NCBI GenBank assembly: GCA_963842955.1
Contig: CAWJIJ010000006.1
Span: 337,992-401,991 of the forward strand
Direction of reading: 5' to 3'
DNA: 64,000 nucleotides
From: JARFQW01 sp963842955
GTDB lineage: Bacteria > Pseudomonadota > Gammaproteobacteria > Steroidobacterales > XN24
Of this stretch, positions 36,928-45,906 are shown one piece after another (within the stretch, counting starts at the first letter, position 1; every line of letters begins with the position of its first letter). The position numbers were made by a program, and so were the translations under genes. The notes beneath the pieces were generated by a model. The model was not told the DNA's origin. It made no database searches and saw only the letters and a list, made by a program, of their open reading frames with translations.

Positions 36928-38532
36928 ATGAACCAACAACATGGGCGATCTGCACGGTCCAGGAATCCCGTTCGGACCTGGGAGTTGCCTGGACTCGTTT
37001 CGTGTTTGCTGGCAGTAACCACGACGGGTGTCGCCGCTGAGCCGGTCGAACTAGGCCGCGAGATAGCCGTTCCCCGGCACCTGGCGAACGGCGAGGAGTT
37101 TGTGCTGCCCATTGCGGCACTGCTCGATCACGGAGAACGCCTGTTCGGGGCATCATGGACAAATCAGGAAGGCGGAGGACGGCCGCTGAGCAAGGGCACC
37201 GGCGCTCCTCTCGCGGACACCGGATCGCCGCTGGTCTTTCCCCGCAACTTCAACCGGGTTTCAGGCCCGGATTCGAACGCCTGCTCGGGCTGCCACAACC
37301 TGCCGCGAGCCGGCGGAGGCGGGGACCGTGTTGCGAACGTGTTCGTGCTCGGCCAGCGTTTCGATTTCGCCAGTTTTTCCGGTAGCGATGCCATCGCAAC
37401 CCGCGGTGCTCTGGATGAGAACCTGCGGGCTACAGCCCTCGATAATATCGGCAACGAGCGCAGCACAGTCGGCATGTTCGGCTCAGGCTACGTGGAGATG
37501 CTCGCCAGGCAGATGACCCGCGACCTTCAGGCGCTAAGGGATCGTCTGGCACCGGGGGATTCCGTGAAACTGGTGACCACCGGTGTGGATTTCGGTGTGC
37601 TGGCCCTCGATCCAGACGGCCGCTGGGACACTTCCGGCGTCCTGGGGCTGCCCGCACCCAGCCTGCGTACCAATGGCGCCGATGGTCTTCCCGGCCTGGT
37701 CATCAGGCCGTTTCACCAGGCCGGTGCCGTAGTCTCCCTGCGGGAATTTACCAACAACGCCTTCAATCATCACCATGGTATCCAGTCGGAGGAACGCTTC
37801 GGCCCGGAGGATCCCGACGGGGACGGGTTTGCCCGGGAACTCACCCGTGCCGACGTCACGGCGGTCGCCGTTTTTCAGGCTACGCTGCCCGTGCCCGGGC
37901 GCGTCATTCCCCGAAACCGGTTGATCGAACGCGCCGTGCTTCAGGGGGAGATCCTGTTTGCGGACATTGGGTGCGCCGCATGCCATAGGCCCGAGCTGAC
38001 CCTGGACGTCAGCGGTCGGATGTACTCCGAGCCCAATCCTTACAATCCGGCGGGAAATCTGCGCCCCGGCGACGGCCCGGAGCTGGTCATCGACCTCAAC
38101 AGCCACCGGCTGCCCTTGCCGAGGTTGCGCATCCGGGGTGGCCGGATAGCCGTGCCCGTCTATTCGGACTTCAAGCTGCATGACATCACGACCGGGCCGG
38201 ACGATCCGAACTGTGAGCCGCTGGACATGCACGAGCCCGCAGGAAGCCGGGAATTCGTGTCCGGAAACTGCCGGTTTATGACCCGCCGTCTCTGGGGAGC
38301 GGCCAGCGAGCCGCCGTACTTCCATCACGGCAAGTTTACGACCTTGAGAGAAGCCATACTCGCCCACTACGGAGAGGCGCAGGAGTCGCGAGACGCCTGG
38401 GACGCCCTTGACGACGATGGCCGCAACGCCATCGTCGAGTTTCTGAAGACACTGCAGGTGTTGCCGGAGGGGTCTCGCCATACGGTAGTCGACGAGCATG
38501 GCCGCTGGCGGAAATGGCCGCCGCGATCCTGA
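36928..38532 (+). CDS. Secreted di-haem oxidoreductase (DUF1111-like)
   Basis: This is a cytochrome c-type protein of the di-haem oxidoreductase family, often called thiol oxidoreductase or linked to MauG and cytochrome c peroxidases. It is exported (hydrophobic LVSCLLAVTTTGVAA near residues 22-37). Two haem-binding motifs are clear: CSGCH (119-123) and CAACH (349-353). Other features are NAFNHHHGIQSEERFGPEDP, a DGDGF loop and the C-terminal PPYFHHGKFTTLREAILAHY typical of the second haem domain. The length of 534 residues is normal. It has no obvious operon partner, and the electron donor and substrate are unknown. Confidence 0.9.
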   Translation: MNQQHGRSARSRNPVRTWELPGLVSCLLAVTTTGVAAEPVELGREIAVPRHLANGEEFVLPIAALLDHGERLFGASWTNQEGGGRPLSKGTGAPLADTGSPLVFPRNFNRVSGPDSNACSGCHNLPRAGGGGDRVANVFVLGQRFDFASFSGSDAIATRGALDENLRATALDNIGNERSTVGMFGSGYVEMLARQMTRDLQALRDRLAPGDSVKLVTTGVDFGVLALDPDGRWDTSGVLGLPAPSLRTNGADGLPGLVIRPFHQAGAVVSLREFTNNAFNHHHGIQSEERFGPEDPDGDGFARELTRADVTAVAVFQATLPVPGRVIPRNRLIERAVLQGEILFADIGCAACHRPELTLDVSGRMYSEPNPYNPAGNLRPGDGPELVIDLNSHRLPLPRLRIRGGRIAVPVYSDFKLHDITTGPDDPNCEPLDMHEPAGSREFVSGNCRFMTRRLWGAASEPPYFHHGKFTTLREAILAHYGEAQESRDAWDALDDDGRNAIVEFLKTLQVLPEGSRHTVVDEHGRWRKWPPRS

Positions 38533-38619
38533 GGCCGCCGCGATCCTGCCCGACGCGGGCCGGGGGGCGGCTGGACTGATTTGGATGCTGCGGACCGAGC
38601 GGTTCGAAGACTGGTGGCC

Positions 38620-39228
38620 TCAGGGCGTAAAGCCGGTGCCCCAGCGGCCGTCGAAAGCGAGGTCCGACAACGCTCGACGCTCCCTGGGGGCGGTTTCTCC
38701 GTCGCGGAACTCCTTCGGCAGCGTGTCCGGGGCGGCGGGAACGCCAACGGCGATCATCGCCATCGGCGTGAAGCGCTCGGGTATCTGAAAAACTTCCGCC
38801 AGCCGCGTCTTGTCGAAGCCGCCCATCTGGTGGGCGGCAAGTCCCATCGCCGTGGCCTGCAGACACAGGTTCTCGCTGGCCGCACCGGTGTCGTACTGCG
38901 CCCAACGATTCGGCTTGCCGTTGCGCCCGAATACGGAATCGGCCACGGCTGCCAGGAGTAAAGGGCACTTTCTAACCCAGGCCCGGTTGCCCTCGGCAAG
39001 ACACTCGAATGCCTGCTGCCATTCCGCTTCGTCCGCAAACCGGTCCCAGACCAGGTAGCGCCATGGCTGGTCGCCGAAACACGATGGCGCCCAACGGGCC
39101 GCCTCGAGCAGGGCGGTGATCTGTTGCCTGGATACCGGTGTGTCCTGGTCGAGGGCCCGCGGGCTCCAGCGGGCAGCGATCAGGTCGTGAATCGGGGCGC
39201 TGGTTGAGGCCCGCCTGATATCGGTCAT
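38620..39228 (-). CDS. Nitroreductase-family flavoprotein
   Basis: This FMN-dependent NAD(P)H oxidoreductase has the motifs ARWSPRALDQDTPVS, LLEAARWAPSCFGDQPWRY and NLCLQATAMGLAAHQMGGFD, together forming the nitroreductase fold. The start is ATG 39228 (MTDIRRASTS), preceded by GGAGAAG; a longer frame to 39288 is less likely. The 202-residue product is cytoplasmic. It converges with the di-haem gene and diverges from uup. The substrate is not predictable. Confidence 0.9.
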   Translation of the reverse strand: MTDIRRASTSAPIHDLIAARWSPRALDQDTPVSRQQITALLEAARWAPSCFGDQPWRYLVWDRFADEAEWQQAFECLAEGNRAWVRKCPLLLAAVADSVFGRNGKPNRWAQYDTGAASENLCLQATAMGLAAHQMGGFDKTRLAEVFQIPERFTPMAMIAVGVPAAPDTLPKEFRDGETAPRERRALSDLAFDGRWGTGFTP

Positions 39229-39438
39229 GTGAACTTCTCCAATGCCTTGTAGTTCGCGAGCAAATGATTTTCGATGCACGGAGCCCACGACGGGCTGTTC
39301 TGCAAGCGGCCCTCGCCTGGCCGGAAGCTCTGCCCCAGGCAGCCCGCACCCGCCTTCGTGCCTGCGCAGCTCGCCGGATTCAGTCCCCGGACTGGTAAGA
39401 TTAGCGCGGTTCCAAACACCCCTCGGGTTCCTTAGTTC

Positions 39439-41346
39439 ATGTCGCTTGTCTGGCTCGACTCAATCTCCCACGCCTTTGGCGAACACCAGATCCTCCGTGA
39501 GGCGAGCCTCACCATCGAGCGGGGCGAGCGCGTCTGTCTGATTGGCCGTAACGGCGCAGGCAAGACGACGGTCATGAAGCTCATCACCGGCGAGCTCGTG
39601 CCGGACGCCGGCGAGGTTCGCTTTCCGGGTGACGTCCGGGTCAGCCAGCTCGCCCAGACGCTGCCAACGGATCTGGATATCACGGTACGGGACATGGTGG
39701 CCCAGGGCCTGGCCGTACAGCAGAAGCTGCTCTCAGACTATCAGGCGCTCCTGGCCAGCCACCCGGACGGTCCCCATCTCAAGGAGCTGGAAGAGCTCCA
39801 GCAGCGTATCGACGCGGAAGATGGCTGGAAGCTGGATCAGCGAGTGGAGACGGCCCTGGCCGAAATGGGTTTGCCGGCGGACAGGAAACTCGGTGAACTC
39901 TCCGGCGGCTGGAGGCGCCGTGTGGCGCTCGCAAAGGCCCTGATCAGCCGGCCGGATCTGCTCCTGCTCGATGAGCCGACCAACCACCTGGATATTGCCA
40001 GCATCGAGTGGCTGGAGGACCGGGTGCGCTCGTGGCCGGGAAGCGTGCTGTTTGTCAGCCACGACCGGGCATTTGTGGATCGGCTCGCCACGCGCATCGT
40101 CGAGGTGGACCGGGGACGCTTGCTAAGCTGGCCGGGGGGCTATCGGGATTTTCTGCGCCGGCGGGACGACGCCCTCGAGGCTGAACGTCGGGAACACTCG
40201 GAGTTCGACAAGCGGTTGGCGGAAGAAGAAGCCTGGATCCGTCAAGGCATCAAGGCGCGCCGGACCCGCAACGAGGGGAGGGTACGGGCACTGGAAGCCA
40301 TGCGGGTGGAGCGCTCGGAGCGGATCGACCGGCCCGGTGATCCGCGTATCCGCATTGGCGAGGCAGAGCTGTCGGGGCGCAAGGTCGTGCAGGCCTACAA
40401 TGTGACCTACGGATACGGGGACACGCCGTTGATCGACGGCCTGACCCTGAAAATTGCGCGGGGCGACCGCATCGGTCTCGTGGGCAACAACGGCGTTGGA
40501 AAGAGTACGCTGCTCAAGCTCCTGATGGGCCAGCTGGCGCCGGACTGCGGCACGGTCAAGCAGGGCACGAACCTGGAGATCGGTGCCTATGATCCGCTCA
40601 ATCAGCACCTGGATCCCGAGAAGTCGCTGGCCGACAACGTGGGGAACGACACCGATTTTGTCACCATCAACGGCAAGCGCCAGCACGTGGTCGGCTATCT
40701 GCGCGGATTTCTGTTTAGCGCCAAGCGGGCGCTGTCGCCGGTGAAGCTCCTGTCCGGCGGCGAACGCAACCGGGCGCTGCTGGCCAAGCTGTTTACACGG
40801 CCGACCAATCTGCTGATTCTCGATGAGCCTACCAATGATCTTGACGTGGAAACCCTCGAGGTTCTCGAGGAGCGCCTGGCGGAATACGCGGGAACCCTGA
40901 TCGTGGCCAGCCACGATCGAGAGTTCCTGGACAATGTGGTGACCAGCGTGCTGGTGTTCGAGGAAACCGGCAGTATCGAACGGTATGTCGGCGGCTATTC
41001 GGACTGGCTGCGCCGCCGCCGGGCGCTGCGGGTACTCGACGACCCCCGCGGCGAGCGAAAGATAGAATCGAAGGGCCAGCGATCTCGCCCGGCCGCGGCC
41101 AGGAAGCTCAGCTACAAGGATCAGCGGGAACTGGACAAATTGCCGGAGCTGATTCAGGAGCTTGAGGCCCGTATCGAGGCGCTGGACGCAACGATGGCGG
41201 AGCCGGGTTTCTATGCCCTGCCGTTTGAGGAGACCGGGCCGGTGCTGGAAAGCCGGGACGAGGCTCACGTCGAACTGGAGACGGCAATGGCCCGCTGGCT
41301 GGAGCTGGAAGAACGCCGGGAGGCACTGGGAGCCGGTACATCATGA
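39439..41346 (+). CDS. uup: ABC-F ATPase Uup
   Basis: Uup is a soluble double ATPase that acts on ribosomes and affects transposon excision and replication restart. It has two nucleotide-binding domains, with Walker A GRNGAGKTT and GNNGVGKST and signatures LSGGWRRRVALAKAL and LSGGERNRALLAKLF. The linker helix between them is rich in Arg/Glu (EEAWIRQGIKARRTRNEGR). A C-terminal coiled-coil DNA-binding domain (YKDQRELDKLPELIQELEAR) separates Uup from EttA or YheS. Length 635 residues, normal. An extended -10 (TGGTAAGAT, 39393-39401) lies upstream. The stop overlaps the next gene by 4 bases. Confidence 0.95.
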   Translation: MSLVWLDSISHAFGEHQILREASLTIERGERVCLIGRNGAGKTTVMKLITGELVPDAGEVRFPGDVRVSQLAQTLPTDLDITVRDMVAQGLAVQQKLLSDYQALLASHPDGPHLKELEELQQRIDAEDGWKLDQRVETALAEMGLPADRKLGELSGGWRRRVALAKALISRPDLLLLDEPTNHLDIASIEWLEDRVRSWPGSVLFVSHDRAFVDRLATRIVEVDRGRLLSWPGGYRDFLRRRDDALEAERREHSEFDKRLAEEEAWIRQGIKARRTRNEGRVRALEAMRVERSERIDRPGDPRIRIGEAELSGRKVVQAYNVTYGYGDTPLIDGLTLKIARGDRIGLVGNNGVGKSTLLKLLMGQLAPDCGTVKQGTNLEIGAYDPLNQHLDPEKSLADNVGNDTDFVTINGKRQHVVGYLRGFLFSAKRALSPVKLLSGGERNRALLAKLFTRPTNLLILDEPTNDLDVETLEVLEERLAEYAGTLIVASHDREFLDNVVTSVLVFEETGSIERYVGGYSDWLRRRRALRVLDDPRGERKIESKGQRSRPAAARKLSYKDQRELDKLPELIQELEARIEALDATMAEPGFYALPFEETGPVLESRDEAHVELETAMARWLELEERREALGAGTS

Positions 41347-42779
41347 AGATTAAGGGTATGAGGCGAGTAAGCGCTGTTTGCATGACTCTCACGGCCTGGA
41401 TCGTGTCTGGTCCTGCCGTGGCGAGTATCCCGCCGGCTGGCGAAGTCACGGCATTCGAGTCACCGGCGGGCGTCGCTGAGCAGTGTATTGAGGTTCGGCC
41501 CGCCCCGGATGCGATTCTCACCAGCAACGACATCGCCGAGCTGCCGCGTCTTTGCGCGATCGACTTCTACGCCGAGGACGTGGCCCTGTGCCCGAAGATC
41601 TGGAGCACCAGTCCGGCAACGATCGTGCATCGTGCGGACGGTAGCGGGAGAGTCTTCGAGGCACAGGTGTGTGCCCGCGGAACCCACGCAAGGGACATCG
41701 CCGCCCAGGAACTGGCCGACTACAAGATGAGCATGAACGGCCCGGACACGAGTGCGACCTTTGCGCCGGCGGCGCTTCTGTATTTTCATTTCGCCCGCTG
41801 GTTCGAAGCTGCCGTGGAGGTACCACCAGCGGTCTACCGGAGCATCGACCGGCAGGTTCACCTGGAGCGGGTGGTCGGGCCCGGGACAACGTTGTCCGTC
41901 GACAAAAAGAATCTCGCCATGTTGCATGCCGCTTGGGCCCGGATGGGGGAAGCTCACCGCGATCCCGCGCTGTACAGCCAGCGAACGGAGCTCTACGAGC
42001 CCGGCGACGCGGTCGCGTACGGTGTCTTGCTTGACGAGCGCGGTCGACGCTATGGCCCGGAGATGAACGGCACCCGGGCGTCCGGGTGGGGAAAAGGCCA
42101 GAACGAAGACTTCCAGCGCACCGCCCCGTTTCTGGCCGTGCGCGAGCCTGGATCGCTGTCGGTGGCTATCGAGCGGGGCCTGGCCCAGGCGCGGCGCGAT
42201 CCGGTCATGGCCGGGGCGCTCAAGGGCGTGGGCCCCGTCCAGGTGGCCTACTGGATGCGGGAGCTGGTTGACATCACGCTGCTGGACTTCATCTTTTCCC
42301 AGCAGGACCGGATCGGCAATATCGATTACGAAAGCTTCTGGTACTGGGCAGAGGACGGCGTGGTCAAGAGGGCGGGCGCCACCGGCAGGCCTCCGGCGGC
42401 GGCTTCCCCATACAAGCCCGTGGAGATTCGCCGCAGCGTCCTGAACGACAATGACGCCGCAGGCCGGCTGGCCTATGCCAACTACGCGAAGACTACGGGC
42501 ATGCTGGAGGGCTGGCGTCACTTCCCGGCCGGTACCTACCGGCGCCTGATGCGGCTGGATCGGGATTTCGCCAGCGGCGGTCCGCTGGCGGCCTGGCTGG
42601 AGGCAGCCTTTCCCCTGAGTGAGCGGCAACGGGGGATGATCAAAAAGAACACGGCGCTTGCCGCGTCGATTTTTCGCGAGGCCTGCGAGAAGGGCGAGCT
42701 GGCTTTCGACCTGGATCCTGATGCGTTCCTGGTCAGCGGCACGGCGATGGCGGAAGAGGTTCGTTGTGACGGCTCGTAA
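41343..42779 (+). CDS. Secreted kinase-like protein of unknown function
   Basis: This is a 478-residue protein with a signal peptide (cleavage near SGPAVA-S, residue 28). I do not recognise it as a characterised family. Several features recall the atypical protein-kinase fold of HipA, CotH and Fam20. ELADYKMSMNGPDT and VEVPPAVYRSIDR lie in the N-lobe part. LLDFIFSQQDRIGNIDY (residues 313-329) resembles a catalytic D-x4-N loop, with D322 and N326. VLNDNDAAGR (D369, D371) lies where a metal-binding aspartate would be expected. Its start overlaps uup, and a secreted phosphatase gene follows with overlap. The kinase call is inference; it could be an inactive relative. Confidence 0.6.
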   Translation: MKIKGMRRVSAVCMTLTAWIVSGPAVASIPPAGEVTAFESPAGVAEQCIEVRPAPDAILTSNDIAELPRLCAIDFYAEDVALCPKIWSTSPATIVHRADGSGRVFEAQVCARGTHARDIAAQELADYKMSMNGPDTSATFAPAALLYFHFARWFEAAVEVPPAVYRSIDRQVHLERVVGPGTTLSVDKKNLAMLHAAWARMGEAHRDPALYSQRTELYEPGDAVAYGVLLDERGRRYGPEMNGTRASGWGKGQNEDFQRTAPFLAVREPGSLSVAIERGLAQARRDPVMAGALKGVGPVQVAYWMRELVDITLLDFIFSQQDRIGNIDYESFWYWAEDGVVKRAGATGRPPAAASPYKPVEIRRSVLNDNDAAGRLAYANYAKTTGMLEGWRHFPAGTYRRLMRLDRDFASGGPLAAWLEAAFPLSERQRGMIKKNTALAASIFREACEKGELAFDLDPDAFLVSGTAMAEEVRCDGS

Positions 42780-43758
42780 CGCAGCCCTCTTTCTGGCCGG
42801 TCTGAGCTCTGCTGCTGTCCGGTGCTCGCGAGGCCGGCGCAGGCGGAGCCCCTGACCGTCGTTGCCGTCTCCGACGTCAACGGGCGATACGGTTCGGTGG
42901 GCTACAACGCGGGAATCGCAAAGGCGGTCGATCGGGCCGCCGCGCTGCAGGCCGACGTGTTCCTGATCGCCGGCGACATGGTGGCTGGACAGCGGGTCTC
43001 GCCGCTGTTGTCGCGGACCGAGCTCGAAACGATGTGGAGGGCTTTCCATGATGCGGTGTCGAAGCCGCTCGCGGGGCGCGGGGTTTCCGTGCTTGTCACT
43101 CCCGGAAACCACGATGCTTCCCGGCAGAAGCCGTTTGTCCTGGAGCGCACCGTGTTTGCCGAGCAGTGGGCCGGGCGCTCGCCGGGGGGATCCGTTGTCG
43201 ACGACGCGGAGTGGCCGTTCCGATATGCAGTCGGGATCGGACCGGTCCTGTTTGTCGGTCTGGACGCTACGGAGCCAGGCCGTCTGCCCGACGATCAGCT
43301 GGCCTGGCTGGATAGCCTGCTCACCAGCCAGCGGGCCGGCTTCGACCACGTCGTGGTCTTCGGCCATCTTCCCTTGTGGCCGCTCGCCCAAGGCCGTGAG
43401 GGCGAGATCATGGGCGATGCGCGTCTTCGCGACCTGTTGGTGAGGTTCGAGGTGGATGCCTACCTCAGTGGCCATCACCATGCGTTTTTCGATGGTGAGT
43501 ACCAGGGTGTGCGCCACATCGGCCAGGCGGCGCTGGGTGGAGGGCGCCGGGCACTCGTGGGTACCGGTCGCCGCTCGCCGCATGCAATCACCGTACTCAC
43601 GTTCACAGACGGGGTAATGCAAGTGGACGCGCTTGTCGGCCCGGACTTTGTCGAGTCCTTGCCCCGCGCCGATCTTCCCAGAGGCGCTGACCTCTCCCCT
43701 GGGTACCCTGCGCCGGGCCGGGAACGATATCCGGCGGCGTTCGGCGAGCGGGGGTTAG
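42766..43758 (+). CDS. Secreted calcineurin-like metallophosphoesterase, frameshifted
   Basis: The metallophosphoesterase core is clear: VVAVSDVNGRYG, LIAGDMVAGQ, VTPGNHDASRQ, VVFGHLPLWP and LSGHHHAFFDG give the metal ligands. The first motif is D-x-N rather than the usual D-x-H. As written, the core frame opens at GTG 42822 with only eight residues before a signal-peptide end (ARPAQA). GTG 42766 in another frame encodes MTARNAALFLAGLSSAA, a good signal-peptide start, so the two belong together with an indel near 42818-42822. At the 3' end, dropping one C at 43677-43679 gives LPEALTSPLGTLRR and a stop at 43758, instead of running into sixA to 43928. Substrate unknown. Confidence 0.78.
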
Positions 43759-43767
43759 GCGCCGGCT

Positions 43768-44268
43768 TCAGCCAGACCGGGGTTTTTTCGGGTAGTCAAA
43801 GTAGACCGCTTCGGCCTGGTCGGGCTCGATGTCCGACCAGACTTCGCCCGGCATTTCCACGCACAGCATGCCGGCGGTCGGAATATTGTCGATCCGGATG
43901 TCGCCCAGGGTGTTGGCCAACTCGGTGAATCCCGGGTTGTGCCCGACCAGCATGACGTGGCGCGCCGCGGTCTCCAGTGACCGGAGAATTTCGATGACAG
44001 TGTCTGGCGACGCGTGATACAGGCCATGGGCTTCGAGGATGCGTTCCTCCGGATAGCCGATAATGCCGGCGACCAGCCGGGCCGTCCCGATCGCTCGCGC
44101 TGCCGGGCTGGTGACGATCAGTTCGGGCAGATCCCCAAGAGCCAGCAGACGTTGCCCCATGAGCGGAGCGGTTCGTTCGCCGCGGGAATTGAGCGGCCTG
44201 TCGAAATCGTCCAGGGACTCGTTCTCCCAGCTGGATTTCGCATGCCGCATCAGGGTCAATCGTTTCAT
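43768..44268 (-). CDS. sixA: SixA-like phosphohistidine phosphatase
   Basis: This small histidine phosphatase has the RHG-type motif LMRHAKSSW (residues 6-14) with the nucleophilic histidine. The second histidine is in MLVGHNPGFTELA. SixA removes phosphate from histidine residues of phosphotransfer proteins such as NPr in the nitrogen PTS. At 166 residues it has the usual SixA size and lacks the extra domain of phosphoglycerate mutases. The gene converges with the metallophosphoesterase gene and is followed by the EEP lipoprotein gene upstream on the same strand (37-base gap). Confidence 0.88.
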   Translation of the reverse strand: MKRLTLMRHAKSSWENESLDDFDRPLNSRGERTAPLMGQRLLALGDLPELIVTSPAARAIGTARLVAGIIGYPEERILEAHGLYHASPDTVIEILRSLETAARHVMLVGHNPGFTELANTLGDIRIDNIPTAGMLCVEMPGEVWSDIEPDQAEAVYFDYPKKPRSG

Positions 44269-44305
44269 GGCTTTGCCCGCTCACGGACCCTCGTGGGTGT
44301 TGGAA

Positions 44306-45220
44306 TCAGGGAATAACCGGTAGTCCCCGGTAGTCCACGAACGTCCGTGCTCGGTTGGGCCGTGCATCGCGCAGACGGATTTTCGCGCTAACAGCCCTGT
44401 GGTCGGATAGTACCTCATCGTGGACCCGGCTCTCGACAAACTCCAGTTCTTCGGAAATCAGGATCCAGTCCAGGCGGCGTCCCATTCGCGGGTAGGTGTC
44501 CAGGTCGGTCGCTTCGGGGAGCCATGCTTCCAGGCCCATGGTCTCGGCGAAAACGGCGAGCTCGGAACGGCCGCCTTCCCACTCCGTGTTGAAATCTCCC
44601 ATGATGACGAGCGGCCGGGAACGACTCGAAAAAACCTCGGCGAGGGTCTCCAGCTGGGCCTCGCGGCGGCCACGGCCCACGGGGTGGAGGTGGATGGAGA
44701 CGACGTCCAGGGCACGACCTCCCGGGCCGCGGACCGTGGCCTGGGTGTAGCCCTTGGGCGTTGCCGCAAGGGCGCCGGGAAAGGTGTGGGTACGCCGGTC
44801 GATTTTCGCCAGCCTCGAAAGGACGGCCGTGCCGTATTCGAGGCCCATGCCCTCGGCGTGGGTGCCATGGGTTGCCCAGGGATAGTCGGCCTGGGTCGCG
44901 AGCCAGGCGACATGGTCGAAATTGCCGCTCCACGAAGAGGGTGCATCCGCCTCCTGAAGAGCGACGACATGGGGGTCGTTGGCGCGAAGGAATTCAGCGA
45001 CCCGCGCCAGGTTGTCCTTTGTCGTCGCAGCGCTCTGGAAGGCCTGATGGAAACCGTTACCGCGCCCGTGGGCGAGGTTGATGGTCATCACGCGGACTGC
45101 ATCACCGGCCTCGACGGGGCGGGCGCCGTCCCGGTCGTGCATCTCGGGGAGCCCCTGGGGCAGGGCACTGATACAGCCGCCGATCAGTGTGGCAAGCGCC
45201 ACGAGGAGCCAGCGGCCCAT
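44306..45220 (-). CDS. Endonuclease/exonuclease/phosphatase-family lipoprotein
   Basis: This is a secreted EEP-fold hydrolase anchored as a lipoprotein (lipobox LIGGC near residue 16). The family motifs are MTINLAHGRG, VALQEADAPS, IHLHPVGRG, MGDFNTEWEG, RRLDWILIS and LSDHRAVSAKI, so all metal and catalytic positions look intact. Members cleave nucleic acids, phosphoinositides or sphingomyelin, and the substrate cannot be inferred. I use ATG 45220, which overlaps the stop of the upstream DUF5329 gene by one base; GTG 45223 is an alternative. Confidence 0.87.
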   Translation of the reverse strand: MGRWLLVALATLIGGCISALPQGLPEMHDRDGARPVEAGDAVRVMTINLAHGRGNGFHQAFQSAATTKDNLARVAEFLRANDPHVVALQEADAPSSWSGNFDHVAWLATQADYPWATHGTHAEGMGLEYGTAVLSRLAKIDRRTHTFPGALAATPKGYTQATVRGPGGRALDVVSIHLHPVGRGRREAQLETLAEVFSSRSRPLVIMGDFNTEWEGGRSELAVFAETMGLEAWLPEATDLDTYPRMGRRLDWILISEELEFVESRVHDEVLSDHRAVSAKIRLRDARPNRARTFVDYRGLPVIP

Positions 45221-45603
45221 CACCGGCTGGCGCCCTCGATCCGGGCGTCCGCCTCCTTCAACCAGTCGGCCGTCGCGCTCTCGGGCTGGCCCGGGCAGCG
45301 AACGGTATAGGCTCGTCCGGTCATCAGGCTGCGCGTGCCCGCCAGCTCGATGAACTTGTCCACGGAGTCGATCTCGTCAGAGAAGTGCTCGAACTTGCGG
45401 CGCATATGCTTCTCGGCTTCTTTCGGGTCGTGCGCCTTGCCGTTGCGGAAAAATTCGCAGCCGGAATGGCGGACCTCGGAAAAGATCGCCTCGACACGTG
45501 CGGTGAGCTCCGGCCCGGGCTCGGCGTGAAGTGCGCCCGGCAGAGCCAGGACGAGCAGCACGGGGAGGAGCCTAATCGGGAATCTGAACCTGGATACGGC
45601 CAT
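45220..45603 (-). CDS. DUF5329/YfeK-family periplasmic protein
   Basis: This 127-residue exported protein has a signal peptide (LLPVLLVLALPGALHA). The conserved pattern SGCEFFRNGKAHDPKEAEKH, then FIELAGTRSLMTGRAYTVRC and a C-terminal WLKEADARI, matches the DUF5329 (YfeK) family. The two cysteines may form a disulphide. The function is unknown. The start overlaps the 3' end of the Rieske gene by 32 bases, so it may be translated from the suf transcript. The EEP lipoprotein gene follows directly. Confidence 0.83.
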   Translation of the reverse strand: MAVSRFRFPIRLLPVLLVLALPGALHAEPGPELTARVEAIFSEVRHSGCEFFRNGKAHDPKEAEKHMRRKFEHFSDEIDSVDKFIELAGTRSLMTGRAYTVRCPGQPESATADWLKEADARIEGASR

Positions 45604-45904
45604 GCGCTGTCCTGACGGGAAAAGTGGTGACGTCCTGGTACGCCGGCGGAGTCAAGGCGCGTCCGGTGCGCAGGCAGAAGCGGGCGCCATGCCGTGGGCA
45701 GATGATCTGGTCGCCGTCCACGGGGCCGCCGGCAAGCTCCGCCCCGTCGTGGGTGCAGACATCTTCTATGGCCAGGTAGTCACCGCCAATGTTGAAAACG
45801 GCCACAACAATGTCGTCGGTCTCGAGGACCTCGAACGCGCCGTCAGCAATGCCGCCCTCAGCCGCCACATCATGCCAACCGCCCTCCATGGATTCACCCG
45901 CCAT
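45572..45904 (-). CDS. Rieske [2Fe-2S] ferredoxin of the SUF operon
   Basis: This is a small non-haem dioxygenase-type ferredoxin. Cluster ligands C50 and H52 (CTHDGAEL) and C69 and H72 (CPRHGARF) form a complete Rieske motif. ATG 45904 (MAGESMEGGWHDV) is preferred; a longer frame to 45961 overlaps sufT heavily. The 110-residue protein closes the core suf operon. A Rieske gene in this place is common in gammaproteobacterial SUF operons; it may be an electron donor or a client. Confidence 0.88.
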   Translation of the reverse strand: MAGESMEGGWHDVAAEGGIADGAFEVLETDDIVVAVFNIGGDYLAIEDVCTHDGAELAGGPVDGDQIICPRHGARFCLRTGRALTPPAYQDVTTFPVRTAHGRIQVQIPD

Positions 45905-45906
45905 GA

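Noticed and set aside
35029..36942. 637-codon open frame on the minus strand
   Set aside because: It is antisense to the AbgT transporter, whose membrane helices and family motifs are clear.
41460..43622. 720-codon open frame on the minus strand
   Set aside because: It is antisense to the kinase-like and phosphatase genes, both of which have signal peptides and family motifs; the antisense product has none.
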